A DNA stretch of 64,000 bases. Source: Diphasiastrum complanatum (taxonomy: Eukaryota > Streptophyta > Lycopodiopsida > Lycopodiales > Lycopodiaceae). The notes beneath the pieces are model-generated. The model made no database searches and was not told the DNA's origin. It was given only the letters and a program-made list of their open reading frames with translations. This document shows, piece by piece, positions 49,826 to 62,335 of the stretch. Location of the stretch: positions 12,734,399 through 12,798,398 of the forward strand of contig CM055095.1 of the NCBI GenBank assembly GCA_029204225.1, read 5' to 3'. Numbering within the stretch: position 1 is the stretch's first letter; each line of letters opens with the position of its first letter. Position numbers and translations under genes: made by a program.

Positions 49826-52800
49826 TTGAAGTATTCGTTTTCACCATATGGCGCCCCCTCTCTCCCGGGCTGCTGCTCGCAGGACCCCCCTACCCCCTCG
49901 CTCCCCTACCCCACTCCCCCCCCCTCGCTGCCACCTCCCCCGCCGCTGCTGCCACCTCATCCTGCTCCCCAGCTGATGCTGCCATCGCGCTCCCTCCCAC
50001 GCTCCCTCCCATCGCTGTTGCTGAGGTTGTCTCCCCCATCGATGTTGCCCTCGCTTTCTCCCATCGCTGCTTCTGATGCTCCCTCGCTCTCTACCTCGCT
50101 CTCCACCTCAGTGCTGGAGCTGGCTGATGATGTGACAGCCATGCAGACAGCGCTGCCTGTGGCTACCACGGCACCCCCCTCCACCTCTTCTTTCTCATCT
50201 CTCTCATCTCCTTCTGCCCCTCCAGCTCTTTCATCCTCCTCCTCTTCCTCATCATCTTCACACCCATGCACAGTTCCTCCGGCTCCATCATCTACAGCAT
50301 CCATTCTTTACACTCCATCCAAATCAACGGAACTCTTTTCTTCTTGGGAAACTGACCAAATGCGAGCAGATTTCCAGTTCTTGAAGCAAGAACTTTCACA
50401 GTTGAAAGAGGTAATGGTCTCCTTACTAAAGGAGAAGAACCTGTTACAGTCCAAAGTTGCTTCATTAGAGCAAGCGATCAACACTAAGCAGGTTGCAGCC
50501 TCGGAATCAACCACCACCATGATACGGGAGCTTGAGAGTAAAATTGAGCAGCATAAAGATTCATGGGCAGCAGTCCTGAAGAAAGGCACCAAATCTAGTG
50601 CCCCCATTTCCTCATTTATCTCTGCCACCATTTCGGAAGAGCGGTCAAGGGAGCAAAAGGCCCATAACATCCGGGTTTGTGGGATACCGAACACACAAGA
50701 TGCCATTGCCGAAGCTACGAGATTTCTCGAGACCACTCTAGGACATGAGACAGATGGGCTAGATACAGCTTGGAGGACCACCAGAGATGCGGCTACACTC
50801 ATTATCCGTTTCACTTCCCTAGAGAGTCGCCGAGATGCTTTGCGGTGCAGAGCTAAGCTACGTGGCACCACTATCTATATGGATGACGACCTCACATATG
50901 GCGTAAGGCCTTTCAGGCAGCCCGTGAGTCTAGCAGATGAGTCATTTATCGAGATGGACGAATGCGCTTTCTTGATAGCGCTCCTAGCAGACCCCAGGTG
51001 CTAGGGATTTGGGGTGCCCGGGGTTGGGAGCACCCCGGGGCCCCATCCACACCACCTTCAGATTGGAGTGTGGAATTGTGCTGGCATACACTCATCTTCT
51101 ACGGCAGGGGACCTTGCTGATTTTATTAGAGGCAGAGATGTATTATTCTTCATGGAGACACACGAGAGCCCGGAGCGAGGACTTCCCTCTTTTCCTGGAT
51201 ATGGATGGGACTCAGTATGTCAGCGAGAGACTAGATCTGCCAGCGGTCAAGGTTCAGGTGGGGTCGCTGCCTATACAGAGAGACTCTCCATTCGAGTATC
51301 GACTTCATCCGACATGATGAGCAGGCCCGCTACTTTTGGACTCGCATCATGGGTCAGGATATTGGTTTGGATAGAGATCTTTTTATTGCAGCATGTTATT
51401 TTCCACCAAAGTCCTCGTCTTTTGTTGAGGGTATGGGATCTCCATATTAGGACCTCTCACCAGATATTATCAGATTCTCAGAGCGGGGGCTTATTCTCTT
51501 CATAGGAGATTTTAATGCTCAGACATCTTCGAGACAGACAGAGTTCTTTGACACCACTGATCAGTTGCGTGTTCGTGCCCTTGACAGTGATATGCTTGGG
51601 GTTACCAGGACCTCCGCGGATAGTTTGGGACCTACTACTTCATATGGTGAGCTCTTACTGCAGTTTGGAGAGGCACATGAGCTAGCCATTTATAATGGCT
51701 TACCCTGCTGGTCACATTCAGACAGTTACACATGCCACCCACCACCCTTTCTGATCACTCATTTCTCTCCTTCAATATCAGCCACTTTACACCCACTCAT
51801 TCATCTACACTACCCATGCTTACCTGAGCACCCACGTACACATTTGACCCCACTTACATGCCACTTTACAGGAAGTCCTTGGCTTCACTTTTACATTCCT
51901 TTCCTCATGACAGCCCAGTCGACACCCAGGCTGCTTTTCTTACCACCTCTCTTCACACGGCTGCATCACTAACCCTCCCTATAAAACCACATCCCAAAAG
52001 GACTCGACGCACACCTCGACCACTACACCCTCCCTGGTACGATACCGAGTGCCGTTCTCTTCATCAGTTAGTAGTAACCTACTCACGTATCCATGCCCCA
52101 CATCTGCTTCGATCCTCCCGACGCTCCTACCGCCGTGTTCTCCGCCAAAAGAAGCGTTCCTATGACGATTATGAAGGGCAACGTCTTATTGACTTTCTTT
52201 TCAGTTCTTCCTCCGGATCTTTTTGGCGTGAGTTCATCCCTCGCTCTCCACCACCTCTCCTAGAGGACCTCCACATTTGGACTGACTATGCTACCAGCCT
52301 GTATACCGTCCCTACCGACTCACCTATCTCTATATCTCCACGACCATCTGTGTTCTCCTTCTTCACATCTGACATGGTACTTGCCCATTAAGAAGATAAA
52401 ATCCCACAAAGCTAGAGATATTGAAGACCTTGAACTCCTTTCCCATGCCTCTGACTTACTCGCCCCCACTATAGCCACCCTTCTTAACTCCGCAGTTGTT
52501 TCTGGTTTCCCATCATCCTGGTGCATTAACATTATCCACCCCATCATAAGAATGGTGACCCCATGATTCCGAGTAACTACCGCACCATCATGATTGGGCA
52601 TGTCCTGGCGAAACTATATGGTACTATACTACAGTCTGTTGTGCTCAGAGGCGGAGACTAGGAGACTACACGCCATGGGTCAGGCAGGTTTCCAAGCCCA
52701 CTATTCTACTGCAGATCACATCTTCACATTACGGGCCTTGATTGAGGAGGCTAAGCACAAGAGAGAGAGGGTTTACTGTTGTTTTGTGGACTTCAGGAAA

Positions 52801-54600
52801 GGCTTTGATTCTGTTCCTCGCTCATTGCTCATCCAGAGACTCCGAGACCTCGGCTTCTCCACCGACATTGTTCTTGCTGTGATAGCACTTTATGAGCGGG
52901 TCTTGGGATGCTTCCGGCATAGCAGTGGCATATCCGATCACATTTGGAGCACGATTGGGGTGAAGCAAGGTTGCTCCCTCTCACCGGTCCTCTTTGGCTT
53001 GTATGATGAGTTGGAGAGAGTCATTACACAGTGTGGTGGTGTTGGCTGTAGGCTTGGGGACATCTTGATTGCTATCCTCCTTTATGCCGACGATGTGGTA
53101 TTGGTATCACCGACTAGAGAGGGTCTACAGCGACAGTTGGATTGCTTGCATGAGTTTTGCACCAGATGGGGCCTAGGGGTGAACGTTGGGAAGACCAAGG
53201 TTATGGTCTTCAACACTTCGCGAGCATTCATGCAGCGACATGAGCTTACTTTGGGTGGACAGGTTCTAGAGGTGGTCCCTTTTTACACATACCTGGGGGT
53301 CCTTTTCTCAGGTCCTACTTTTAGCATGAGACAGGCCGCCACACTCGACTAGGGAAGGGACATGCCTCCCTTGTTCAGCTAGAGCGATTTTGTTTCCGGA
53401 AGTCCATCTAGGATACTCGCAGTAATTGTCGCCTCTTTGATACCATTGTCACCCCCACAACTTTATATGCAGCAGAGGCATGGTGTACAGGTCTCCCCTC
53501 TTCACACTGGGCCAGTCTTTCACGGCTACAGACCACTATGCTAGCTCGGTTGATTCGAGCAAAGCCTTCTGTTCCACATGAGATTCTCCTGGCCGAGTTT
53601 GCAGTTCCACCTATACAGATCGAGGCAGCTCTTCAGCTCATTACCTATATCCAGAGGATACAGGTGCTACCAGAGATCGACGGACGATACATACAGGTTG
53701 CACTATCCTCCTCACAGCATCTTCATGATTAGGGCTATAGGTTATCGTGGTCCTCTCAGGCATCTCACCTCCTACTTGAGTCATATGGTATCTCCATCAC
53801 AGAGCTTCCCTCAGGCACCCATCAGTATATCAGACGATTCCTCTATCGCGCATATCTAGAGCGGACTTGGCGTAACCAGTTAGGGGTTAAGCCAGCTTTC
53901 TACCAGACCCATTTCCTGGAGCGGGATGCATCAGGGACCCCGGTCATGTCGCGCTACCTGTATTCGGGACTATCACATTGCCTCAGATTCACACTGGGAC
54001 AACTTAGGGTGTCTCCTCATCAGCTAGCCATTGAGACTGGGAGGTTCCATGGTATTCCTAGAGAGGAGCGGATTTGCCAGTTATGCTCTCTAGGTGAGGT
54101 GGAGTCTGAGGAGCACTGCATCTTTCGGTGCCCTGTATACTATGAGATTAGAGGGCGATATCATTGCCTGTTTCGAGACATGCCTACCACTCTACGCTCT
54201 CTCGTAGCCTATGAGGACCCACGATGTGTTGCTCTGATGGTACATGAGATGTTCATACTACGGAGACATTTACACGGGACACCCTAGCCTTTTACCTCAC
54301 AGCCATTGATTACTTCATTCTTTACTAGACGGAGATTATGTGCTTTTAGATCCTGAGGCTGAGGATTATGATGACGACGAGGATGATAGCCGCTCACATG
54401 CTCATAGAGATCAAAGACAGTGTACTTCTCACCATCACGTTACTACCAGGATCACCAGACATCCTATGTAGAGGCGTACTACTACTAGGCATGCTCATGC
54501 TCACAGATGCCGCCGGCAGGCTCCAGTGCTTTCTCATGTTGTGGCTCGCATTACATCTTTCTACAGCAACGGCAGCAACAGCACAGTCTTGACATCTTGA
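49826..54600 (+). mobile_element. LINE retrotransposon (L1-type), near full length, broken
   Basis: ORF1 (to 51004) has a low-complexity Pro/Ser N-terminus, a coiled coil at about residues 175-240 (LKQELSQLKEVMVSLLKEKN) and an RNA-binding-like part (NIRVCGIPNTQDAIAEATRF). Its true start is unclear: the ATG at 49847 is in another frame, joined through a C-run. ORF2 follows. The endonuclease is at 51060-51800 (IGVWNCAGIH, ETHES, IGDFNAQT, LSDHSFLSF). The RT is at 52390-53352 (GQAGFQAHYSTADHI, FRKGFDSVPR, GVKQGCSLSP, LLYADDVVLVS, NVGKTKVMVF). The C-terminal zinc finger CQLCSLGEVESEEHCIFRC (C-x2-C-x9-H-x4-C) is near 54080-54136. Several frameshifts and stops (near 51320, 51505, 52390, 53352 and 53730) disable it. 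A (CTTT)n run at about 54782-54811 could mark the 3' tail. Two antisense fragments of a related endonuclease lie at 42185-42838 and 45175-45420. Confidence 0.92.
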
Positions 54601-55497
54601 CACAGCTGCATATGATTATTATGCACACACATGTCTATTTTAGTTTTTAGTTTGTATTAGGTGTTTTCTTTATTATGGTTTGGAGATGTTTTATACGCTC
54701 CCATGGTTACCACACACTTGACATGTACTTCTTTAGTCTTATATGCCTTTTGGCATGGAAAAGACATTAATAAGCTTTCTTGCTTTCTTTCTTTCTTTCT
54801 TTCTTTCTTTCTCTCTCAGATGTCGCCCTCCAAGAAACGTGGAGCCTCCTCCTGCGTCACCTCCCCCGCTCCATCGCCTCCTCTCTCTCATTGGCCTCAT
54901 GTCCCCCTCCATCACGTGCCATCCCCCCCCTGCTATATTTGTCTGCTGCTGCTGTTGTTGCACAGCAGCCGCTCCTTGCTACTGCCCAGCCTGCTAATTG
55001 CTGCGGATGCACACTTGTGCCCTGTGCCTTCCACCTTGAGCAACTCATCCACTCTCCTACACCTACTCCTTCCATACGTACTTCCCTGCTGCCTCCAACT
55101 ACTGTGCTGACGACTGCTTATGTTCTTCTCCGGGTTGATCCATACTCTCCGCAACCTAATCCCAATGCCTCCATTACGAGGCTGTGATCTATACATGCCT
55201 CGTTTCGTTGTTGTAATCAGCGATATTTGCTTGGCATGTAGACTACAAGGGGAGGAGATCTCAGTTTTCATTCATTCTATCTACCTAGGTAGTGCGCATG
55301 TGCATAGCCAGGATGGTGCTAGCTAGGGACCGGAGAAGGCTGAAGGTTGTTATGGTTGGAAGCTGGATCCCGCTTGTTGTCTACTCACGGTACGGAGGGT
55401 GGATCTAGATTGGATCCTATGGCAAGGTGGATCGTGACTGTTTGGTTTCTTGTGTTGACTTGCACTTGGCAGTTTTTGGTTAGTGAGTTATAACAGT
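54601..55497 (+). mobile_element. Probable gypsy LTR region with a CTTT microsatellite at its left
   Basis: The region ends in TTATAACA just before a perfect primer-binding site, so its right part should be the 5' LTR of the element that follows. The LTR's left boundary was not located and no second LTR was found. Open frames here are serine/leucine/proline-rich and match nothing recognised. Confidence 0.4.
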
Positions 55498-56905
55498 TGG
55501 TATCAGAGCCATCAAAAATATAGGTGTAATTGATATGTCCCAACGAACTATAAGTTGTTTCTGGTCTTAGTTCTGAAATTACTTTTGCAAATTGTCGAAA
55601 CCCTGGATTAGGGTTAATGTACTTTTTTGTTCTGCCTAGGAGTTGAAAAAGTAAGAAAAAGGGAGGGCAGCCCGCGGGCTGCTGCATCCAGGCAGCGCGT
55701 GCTGGCCCTGTTGCTTGCTAAGTGGTAGGGGGGGGGGCAACTGCCCCTATGGGCTCCTTGGAGTTGGAAGGAAAGGTGGAAGTGGTGGTGGATTTCCACC
55801 CATTTCATCAATTCTCTAATTTCTGAATTTTCAAGTCTATTGGCAGCCACTGGACAATACCACATAGAAGGAGTTTTTGGGAATAAGCGTCAAAACTTGA
55901 GTACATGCTTTGGTTGATCCACTACATCTTTTCTTCCTTTGCTAGTACTGCTCTCCTCTGTTCTTTCACTATCTATGGTTCCTACCCAAACAAAGCCAGT
56001 TGAGGCCATGAGTTCTACAGCTGCCTTGATGCTGAGGCCCTTATGGTGACTATCAACAATTTGTAGCAACAAATTATTGACATGCAAGCAGAACATAATA
56101 GTGAGCATCAAGAGTGGAGGGACATGGTAAGACTAGGCAAGCTTTGCACCATTTCCTCTTCACACGTGATCTCTTTTTTGGTGATAAGAAGGACAAATTT
56201 CCCAATGTCGTGATTCTGTGGTTGGATCGATGGAGTTCGCATTTCTCCATATACGATTCAAGGGATGACAACAAGATCAATATGGCTATCATGTACCTGC
56301 GAGGAAATTTTTTTACATGGTGGCAAGATCTACACGGGAAGTATGCGATGATTCTTTTGGAATCGGCCCCTTGATGCATACTTACAAGACTTTCAGGAGG
56401 TATATTCTTGTTTTGCTACCAGAATAGATCCTGCTTTAGACAAGTTGCATTTTATCTTGGGTTTATCCAAAGATTTCCAACTTGAGATTAGGAGGTACTA
56501 GCCTCTTACCCTCGAGGATGCAGTTTGCCATGCCAAAGTATACGATGATAGTCGTATAGTGGCCAAGTCAGGGCCTAGTGGACAACTTGAAGTAAAGGGT
56601 AAAAGGTCCTTTTTCTTTTCAAAGAAAGGAAAAGAAAAGACAAAGGATACCCATGTTGATACTAGTGGATCAAAGAAACGATCCTCATTGGACCAGGATA
56701 CCTTTCCCAAGGCTAGGAGCAACAACTTATGCTTTAATTGCATGGAACTGGGACACGTCACAAAGGAATGCCCAAAGAAAAGGAAGAATGTTAAAGGGGC
56801 TTCATTTAAGACGCTAGGTGTTGCACTCCCATCTCCAGGAGCTCTCCAAACTCTGATGGCCGGTGTGTGGAATGATCCACCCAACTGTAGGTGCCCCCCC
56901 TCTTG
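55498..56905 (+). mobile_element. Ty3/gypsy primer-binding site and gag
   Basis: The primer-binding site TGGTATCAGAGCC is at 55498-55510. Further on, a gag fragment (56114-56374) reads VILWLDRWSSHFSIYD, INMAIMYLRGNFFTWWQDLH, the Retrotrans_gag core with its W-W pair. It continues in other frames and ends with a zinc knuckle CFNCMELGHVTKEC (C-x2-C-x4-H-x4-C) at about 56733-56775. Frameshifts and stops are frequent. Pol does not follow on this strand; the next gypsy sequence is in the opposite orientation. Confidence 0.8.
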
Positions 56906-57239
56906 AGTCTCTTTGGTTGCTATTCTGGGCCTTGGGACACTTGGCTGCCATGCAAGGTGATCAGTCCTCATGATTTCAAGAAATTCCCTACCTGCAATCA
57001 GTGTGTGACTTTGAGGCACCACCCACAAGCCCCGTCATGGACCTGTGACACTAACGGTCACCCCAGCTAACTGCAGGCTAGCTGCTCTCCCAGTGGAGGC
57101 ATCTCCGCTGCTGACGACTAGTGTCCATGCGGTCATAACTCCACCTGCTGACATCCTGTCTGGCAGTCACACCAGGTCACTGCCTGTGACGCCTGGAGCT
57201 GTAGCAATAGCCTCCTTCAAATTGTCAAAACTATGCTGA

Positions 57240-57973
57240 GCCTCAACATCCTAGCAAATCACAATGTTGTTATTCCGTAACTGATCCGTTAAAGCAGCAG
57301 CTACCCTGGAATAGTTCATAACGAACCGTTGGTAGAACTTACAAAAGCCTAGGAAAGACTGTAACTGACGAGTATCGGCCTGTCTTGGCCACTTCTTGAC
57401 CACAGTCACCTTGGCGGGGTCAACAGAAATACCCTCTGCTGTCACTACATGATCCAAATACTCGACACGAGTCTTGCACAACTCGTTTTTATGAGTATTG
57501 GCATACAAGACCGTGTCTTGTAGCTTGCCAAATACGGTCTGGAGATGGACCTCATGCTCCACCACTGTCTTACTATAGACCAGTATGTCATCAATAAAGT
57601 TGACAACAAATTTGCCCATATGTCACGCAAGACGTCGTTCATGAGCATCATGAACGTGGCGGGTGCATTGGTTAACCCAAACGGCATAACCAAGAACTCA
57701 GAATGACCAAAACAGGCTCGGAAGGCCGTCTTTTGGACGTCTTCCTCACGAATCCGTATCTGATGGTACTCACTTTTGAGATCTATCTACTTGAAAATGG
57801 TTGCTCCCTGCAATGCATCCAGTAGATGATCAACCCTGGGCATCGGATATTTGTGCTTTATAGTGATTTTATTCAATCCCCTGTAATATACGCACATCCG
57901 GAAACTACCATCCTTTATCTTAACCAACAAAACGGGGGAGACAAAAGGTGAATAACTAGGACAAACTTATGCC
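57240..57973 (-). mobile_element. Ty3/gypsy reverse transcriptase, right-hand block of a split element
   Basis: Minus strand from 57968 down: [40 protein letters not shown], a stop, [26 protein letters not shown] ([11 protein letters not shown] motif), then [13 protein letters not shown] (Y/F-x-DD box), [17 protein letters not shown] and LQSFLGFCKFYQRFV. These are RT blocks in order; RNase H would lie to the left but is absent. The N-terminal part of the same polyprotein resumes at 61260, on the far side of an inserted copia element. Confidence 0.9.
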
Positions 57974-58350
57974 TGATAGAATTCAGAAATCGGAGTAAAC
58001 TAATCTTATTAGTACTCACAGCAAAACATCAATCACAAGAGGAAGAAGATGGACTGCAAGAAGCTATGCTTCATAAACTGGAAACGAAGATGACAATGGA
58101 GGTGGGCACCCATCTGTTCTTATAGAGACTGCCCAAAAACAAAAGCAAAAGTTATCCTTCTACAATAGCAATTGGAATGCTAATTATGAAGTCTTAACAA
58201 TAGAAATCTATGAATCTTAGTTAAAATAGATTTCTATACTATTCTAGCAAAATTGGTACTTATACTATAAATAGAAGTACCTATACTAAAAATAGAAATA
58301 GGCCTTCTAGCACGCAGGCGGGCCTCTACAATTAATAAGTATCAAATACT
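57974..58350 (-). repeat. 3' LTR of the nested copia element
   Basis: Matches 60876-61259 along nearly its full length but departs in the last bases at the inner edge (AATTAATAAGTATCAAATA instead of AATTAATTAGCCATTAATTC), where a deletion has joined it to the integrase frame. Confidence 0.9.
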
Positions 58351-60875
58351 CTTGACCTAAATAGTTGATTGCCTTTGAATCAAGTTTTTGACGATTATCT
58401 TTAGGAATATGAGCATATGCAACACAACCAAAAACTCGTAGATGATCCACTTTAGGTTTTATACCTGTGAAAGCTTCTTCTAAAGTTCGATTTAGAACAA
58501 CTTTTGTAGGACTTCTGTTAAGTAAGTAAAATGCTAACTGCTTCGCCCCACAAATGATTCTTGAGGTTCTTACCTCGTAGCATGCTTCGAGCACTCTCCA
58601 CAATAGACCTGTTCTTTCTCTCGGCTACTCCATTGTGCTGTGGTGTATCAGTCGAAGCAAATTGTCTTTAGATTCCATGTTTTTTGCAGAATTTCTGGAA
58701 CTCTGTAGATATGAACTCTCCTCCCTTATCTGAAAGTAGAATCTTGATTTGCTTTCCTGTCTGCTTCTCAACAAGTGATTTGAACTGAGTGAAGAACTTA
58801 AAAGTTTGACTCTTATATTAAGCAAGTATATCCATACCTTCCTGGAAAAATTATCCACAAATACCATGAAGTAGGATGCTCCCCCTATAGACTCAGTCTG
58901 CATGGGACCACATAAGTCTATATGAACAAGCTCCAAGATCTCCTTGGCTCTATATGCTCCATCCTTAGGAAACTGCATACGATGATGCTTGCCCATAACA
59001 CATCCTTCACAAATTTTTCCTGAAGATACAATATTAGGTAATCCTATTACCATATTATTGTCTTTTAGAACCTGTAAGCTTTTATAGTTCAGATGTCCAA
59101 ACCTTTCATGGCACATCCTGCTCTCCATACTATCAGAAGCGGCACAAACCTGATGATCCGATTTGTAAAGTCGACCTTCCAAAGATCTCGTGACCACAAC
59201 TTTGTAACTTTTGTTTTTTGTCTTTGATAAGACACTTCTGATCATCAAACTCAGCTTTCATGTTCTGTTTAGTTCTAGCAGAAACTGAAAGTAAATTCTT
59301 CTTTAAACCTGGAACATAGAGAACATTCTTAATTTCTCCTATATCCCCTGAAGGTAAACGTACTCTCACTGTACCTCTACCTTTGATGTCGTAAGAAGAA
59401 TCGTCTCCAAGCTTGACATGTGAATTTACGCCACTGTCATCAAATTGTGTAAACCACTCACAATGTGGTGTCATATGTTGCGTTGCTCCAGAATTGATAG
59501 ACCAACAGTCTTTAGAGTATTGTGATCTTGAAGCTGAGAATAACTCGTAGCATCCCACAGCTTCACTTTCGCCTTCGTCTTCAATGAAGTTGCCTGATTG
59601 CTTCTTCTTCTCTTGGATGGCCTTCTTTTTCTTGCACTCAAACGCAAAATGACCATATTTACCACAAAAGTTACAATTACCATTTCTCTTTGGATTGAAT
59701 TTGGAACTGTCTCCTTTTTCCGTATTGTCTTTGCCTTCCTGCTTCGGATCCTTTTTGCCCTTCTTACCTTGATTCGTGGTAAAGAAACCCAGCTCCTTGA
59801 AATCTTCCCTAGACATCAAGTTTTGTCTCCGCCGTAACTCTTCTTGAAGTAGCAAACCATTCAGCTCGTCGAATGTTGGCGATCTCTCCCTCAAACTCAG
59901 TGTCATAACACAGTTTTGATAAGCTATTCAAAACAATTTGTACAAGAGTATTGTCAAGTACAATTTCCCCTACAGAAGACAACTGATCTCTTAGATCCTT
60001 CACCCTGGTAATAAAATCCGTAATGGATTCCTCTGATTCCATTTTCAAGGTATGAAGTTTATTATTCAAGAACAAAGCTCGAGATTTACTCACCGTTTCA
60101 TATGTATTCCTAAGAATATCCCAGTGATCGTGACCCAAAACTCATTGGGAATTTTTGGCAAGCAGTGTTTGAAATGTTGAAAACTGTTGGCAGATTCCTT
60201 GAGGCCAACATTAACAATAAGTTGCGAGGGTCATGGCAGCTTGCGTGCGTATGCATCCTTAGGCCCGACTGCATTCCTGATATCCTTCACGGATAAGTTG
60301 ATGATATGATGCGCACGTTGCACCCGCTTCTCAAATGTCCTTCTATCTTGATCATTGAGACCGTGAGCCATCACCTCAAGTCCCATGACAATGTCCCAAT
60401 AATCTTTGTCCGCTATCCAGACCTGTCCAGGTGCTGCTGTCCTCAGGTAGAACCTGTCCTGGCTGCTACCTTCACTAGCTACTGCCACCTTCAGATGAAC
60501 CTGCACCACATAAAACCTGCACAAGATAAAACCTACCCTCAGATTAAATCTGCACCAGTTCAGGTGTGCCTGCACCAGATCTGTCTACACTAGAAGATGC
60601 CTGTTCTGCTGTTCTGGATGCTGCCTCCCTCAGATCTGCCTGACTGATACTGCTGCCTGCCCAAAAGCTGCTGCCCTCAGATCTGCCTGCTCCTGCTGAT
60701 TTCTTTCCAGGTACTACCTGCGCCAGATGTGACCTCCACCAGAAAAATCTACACAGGATGGCACCTCCACCAAATGCGACCTTCACCAAATAGCACCTCC
60801 ACTGGTAAAACCTGCAGTGCTGATCTTCTCCTTCCTTCCGTAGATCCCGATCTTAACGAGATGGCTTCGATAGCA

Positions 60876-61259
60876 TGATAGAATTCAGAAATCGGAGTAA
60901 ACTAATCTTATTAGTACTCACACAAAACATCAATCACAAGAGGAAGAAGATGGATTTCAAGAAGCTATGCTTCATAAACTGGAAACTGAGATGACAATGG
61001 AGGTGGGCGCCCATCTGTTCTTATAGAGACTGCCCAAAAACAAAAGCAAAAGCTATCCTTCTACAATAGCAATTGGAATGCTAATTATGAAGTCTTAACA
61101 ATAGAAATCTATGCAATCTTAGTTAAAATAGATTTCTAAACTATTCTAGCAAAATTGGTACTTATACTATGAATAGAAGTACCTATACAAAATAGAAATA
61201 GGCCTTCTAGCACGCAGGCTGGCCTCTACAATCAATTAATTAGCCATTAATTCCTAACA
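60876..61259 (-). repeat. 5' LTR of the nested copia element (384 bp)
   Basis: Plus-strand ends are TGATAG and CTAACA, giving TG...CA termini in either orientation. The partner LTR is 57974-58350. It differs from the partner by a handful of substitutions and short indels, indicating a comparatively young insertion. Confidence 0.92.
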
Positions 61260-62014
61260 ATGCCAACCTGAGGTATTCCTCCAACATCTTCCGTACTTCC
61301 TCCTCTTTCAGGCTCATCCTATAAGGAAGCCGACATACCGGGCTTGCCCCATGAATGAACTCAATACGATGCTCTACGATCTGACTAGGCGGCAACCCCG
61401 CTGGCATGTTATCAATTAACAAATGTTTAAACTCAGCTCAGATGGATCTTTCTAGCTGGCTTGCTGGATCACCTTTGAGCTAAAGCATAATTTATAGAAG
61501 TTAAATAAGATGAAGTTGCTTCTAAATTATTTAACTTGTGGGTTTATTGCTACAAAAATTGGAATCAACATTCACATGTACCAAATAACACAACCACACA
61601 TACTACAAGTCCATCTTCTTTCTTTTCATACAGGTAATAAGAGGGCCCTGTACAGATGGCCTCTCCCCATGCAGGACATGAGACAAACCCTCATGTCTGA
61701 AAACATACTCATGCGAAAGGAAATCTATAGCAGGCTGCTTACTCGCATGCCATCGCTTTCCTAGTACAACATCAAACTTGGCTAACTTGGTGATCTCAAA
61801 GTCTAGCTTCTCAGAGTAAGTGTGAATAGAAAGTAGCGCCTGAGAGACTCGTCAATCCCACATCTTTGTGCCCTTACCATATGGCATCTCAATATACTGG
61901 TAATCAGAAGGCACAAGAGCCAAGTTAAGCTTCTTCACCGCACGGGAGTTGATAATATTTAGCGAGGAGCCATTGTCAAATAAAACAAGAACATCTTGAC
62001 CCTCTAGCTTCCCC
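61260..62014 (-). mobile_element. Ty3/gypsy protease and linker, left-hand block of the split element
   Basis: Minus strand from 62014 down: LEGQDVLVLFDNGSSLNIIN (retroviral-type aspartic protease, normally DTGSS or DSGSS, here DNGSS), KLNLALVPSDYQYIEMPYG, LDFEITKLAKFDVVLGKRW (G-M/K-x-W end of the protease), then from 61422 PPSQIVEHRIEFIHGASPVC, RLPYRMSLKEEEVRKMLEEY and LRLA. The last residue joins, after removing the copia insertion and one target copy, to the RT at 57968. Cut at 62014 by a second insertion. Confidence 0.85.
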
Positions 62015-62335
62015 TGTTAGGAACTAATGTTTAGTTGATACCCCTTAATGATAGTTTGGCCATGCCCGCGTGCTATTATAGGAGCCATTACTATTTATAG
62101 TAAATTCGTTTTTTATTGCTTATGCATGTAGGTGGGCGCACTACTACTAGATTAGGATCTTTTTTAGTACCTTTGGTCTTTACCAAATATTTAGGTAGTA
62201 TTTTTAGCAATTAGCTTTTGCTCTTTTGCTATTTGCTTTAAGCTTTTAGCCTTTCACATAGATTAGGAAACTATATGTGTAGGCTGGTGCCTCACCACAA
62301 GATCATTCCAATATGTTAGAGCTATCACCCTGACA
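62015..62335 (+). repeat. Copia 5' LTR, same family as 40410-40754
   Basis: Starts TGTTAGGAACTAATG and ends CCTGACA just before a primer-binding site. It matches the reverse complement of 40410-40754 over most of its length. It interrupts the gypsy protease frame precisely at its first base. Confidence 0.8.

Larger units (their letters stand above)
57974..61259 (-). mobile_element. Ty1/copia element with two LTRs and TSD, lacking RT and RNase H
   Basis: The LTRs are 60876-61259 (5' on the minus strand, starting TGTTAGGAATTAATGG) and 57974 to about 58350 (3'). They are very similar, differing mainly at the inner end of the 3' copy. The target duplication ATGCC flanks the whole (57969-57973 and 61260-61264). 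A primer-binding site variant (GCTATCGAAGCC) follows the 5' LTR at about 60863-60874. Minus-strand coding order: gag (WIADKDYWDIVMGLEV, ITDFITRVKDLRDQL), zinc knuckle CNFCGKYGHFAFEC, protease (CWSINSGATQHMT, with N in place of the catalytic D), integrase (HERFGHLNYKSL, CEGCVMGKHH, LVHIDLCGPM, GVAERK remnant, LRVFGCVAYAHIP). The integrase frame runs straight into the 3' LTR at about 58355, so RT and RNase H have been deleted. Confidence 0.92.

Noticed and set aside
54661-55187. Leucine/serine/proline-rich overlapping frames after the LINE
   Set aside because: Arise from a CTTT microsatellite and pyrimidine-rich sequence; they overlap in several frames with no motif.
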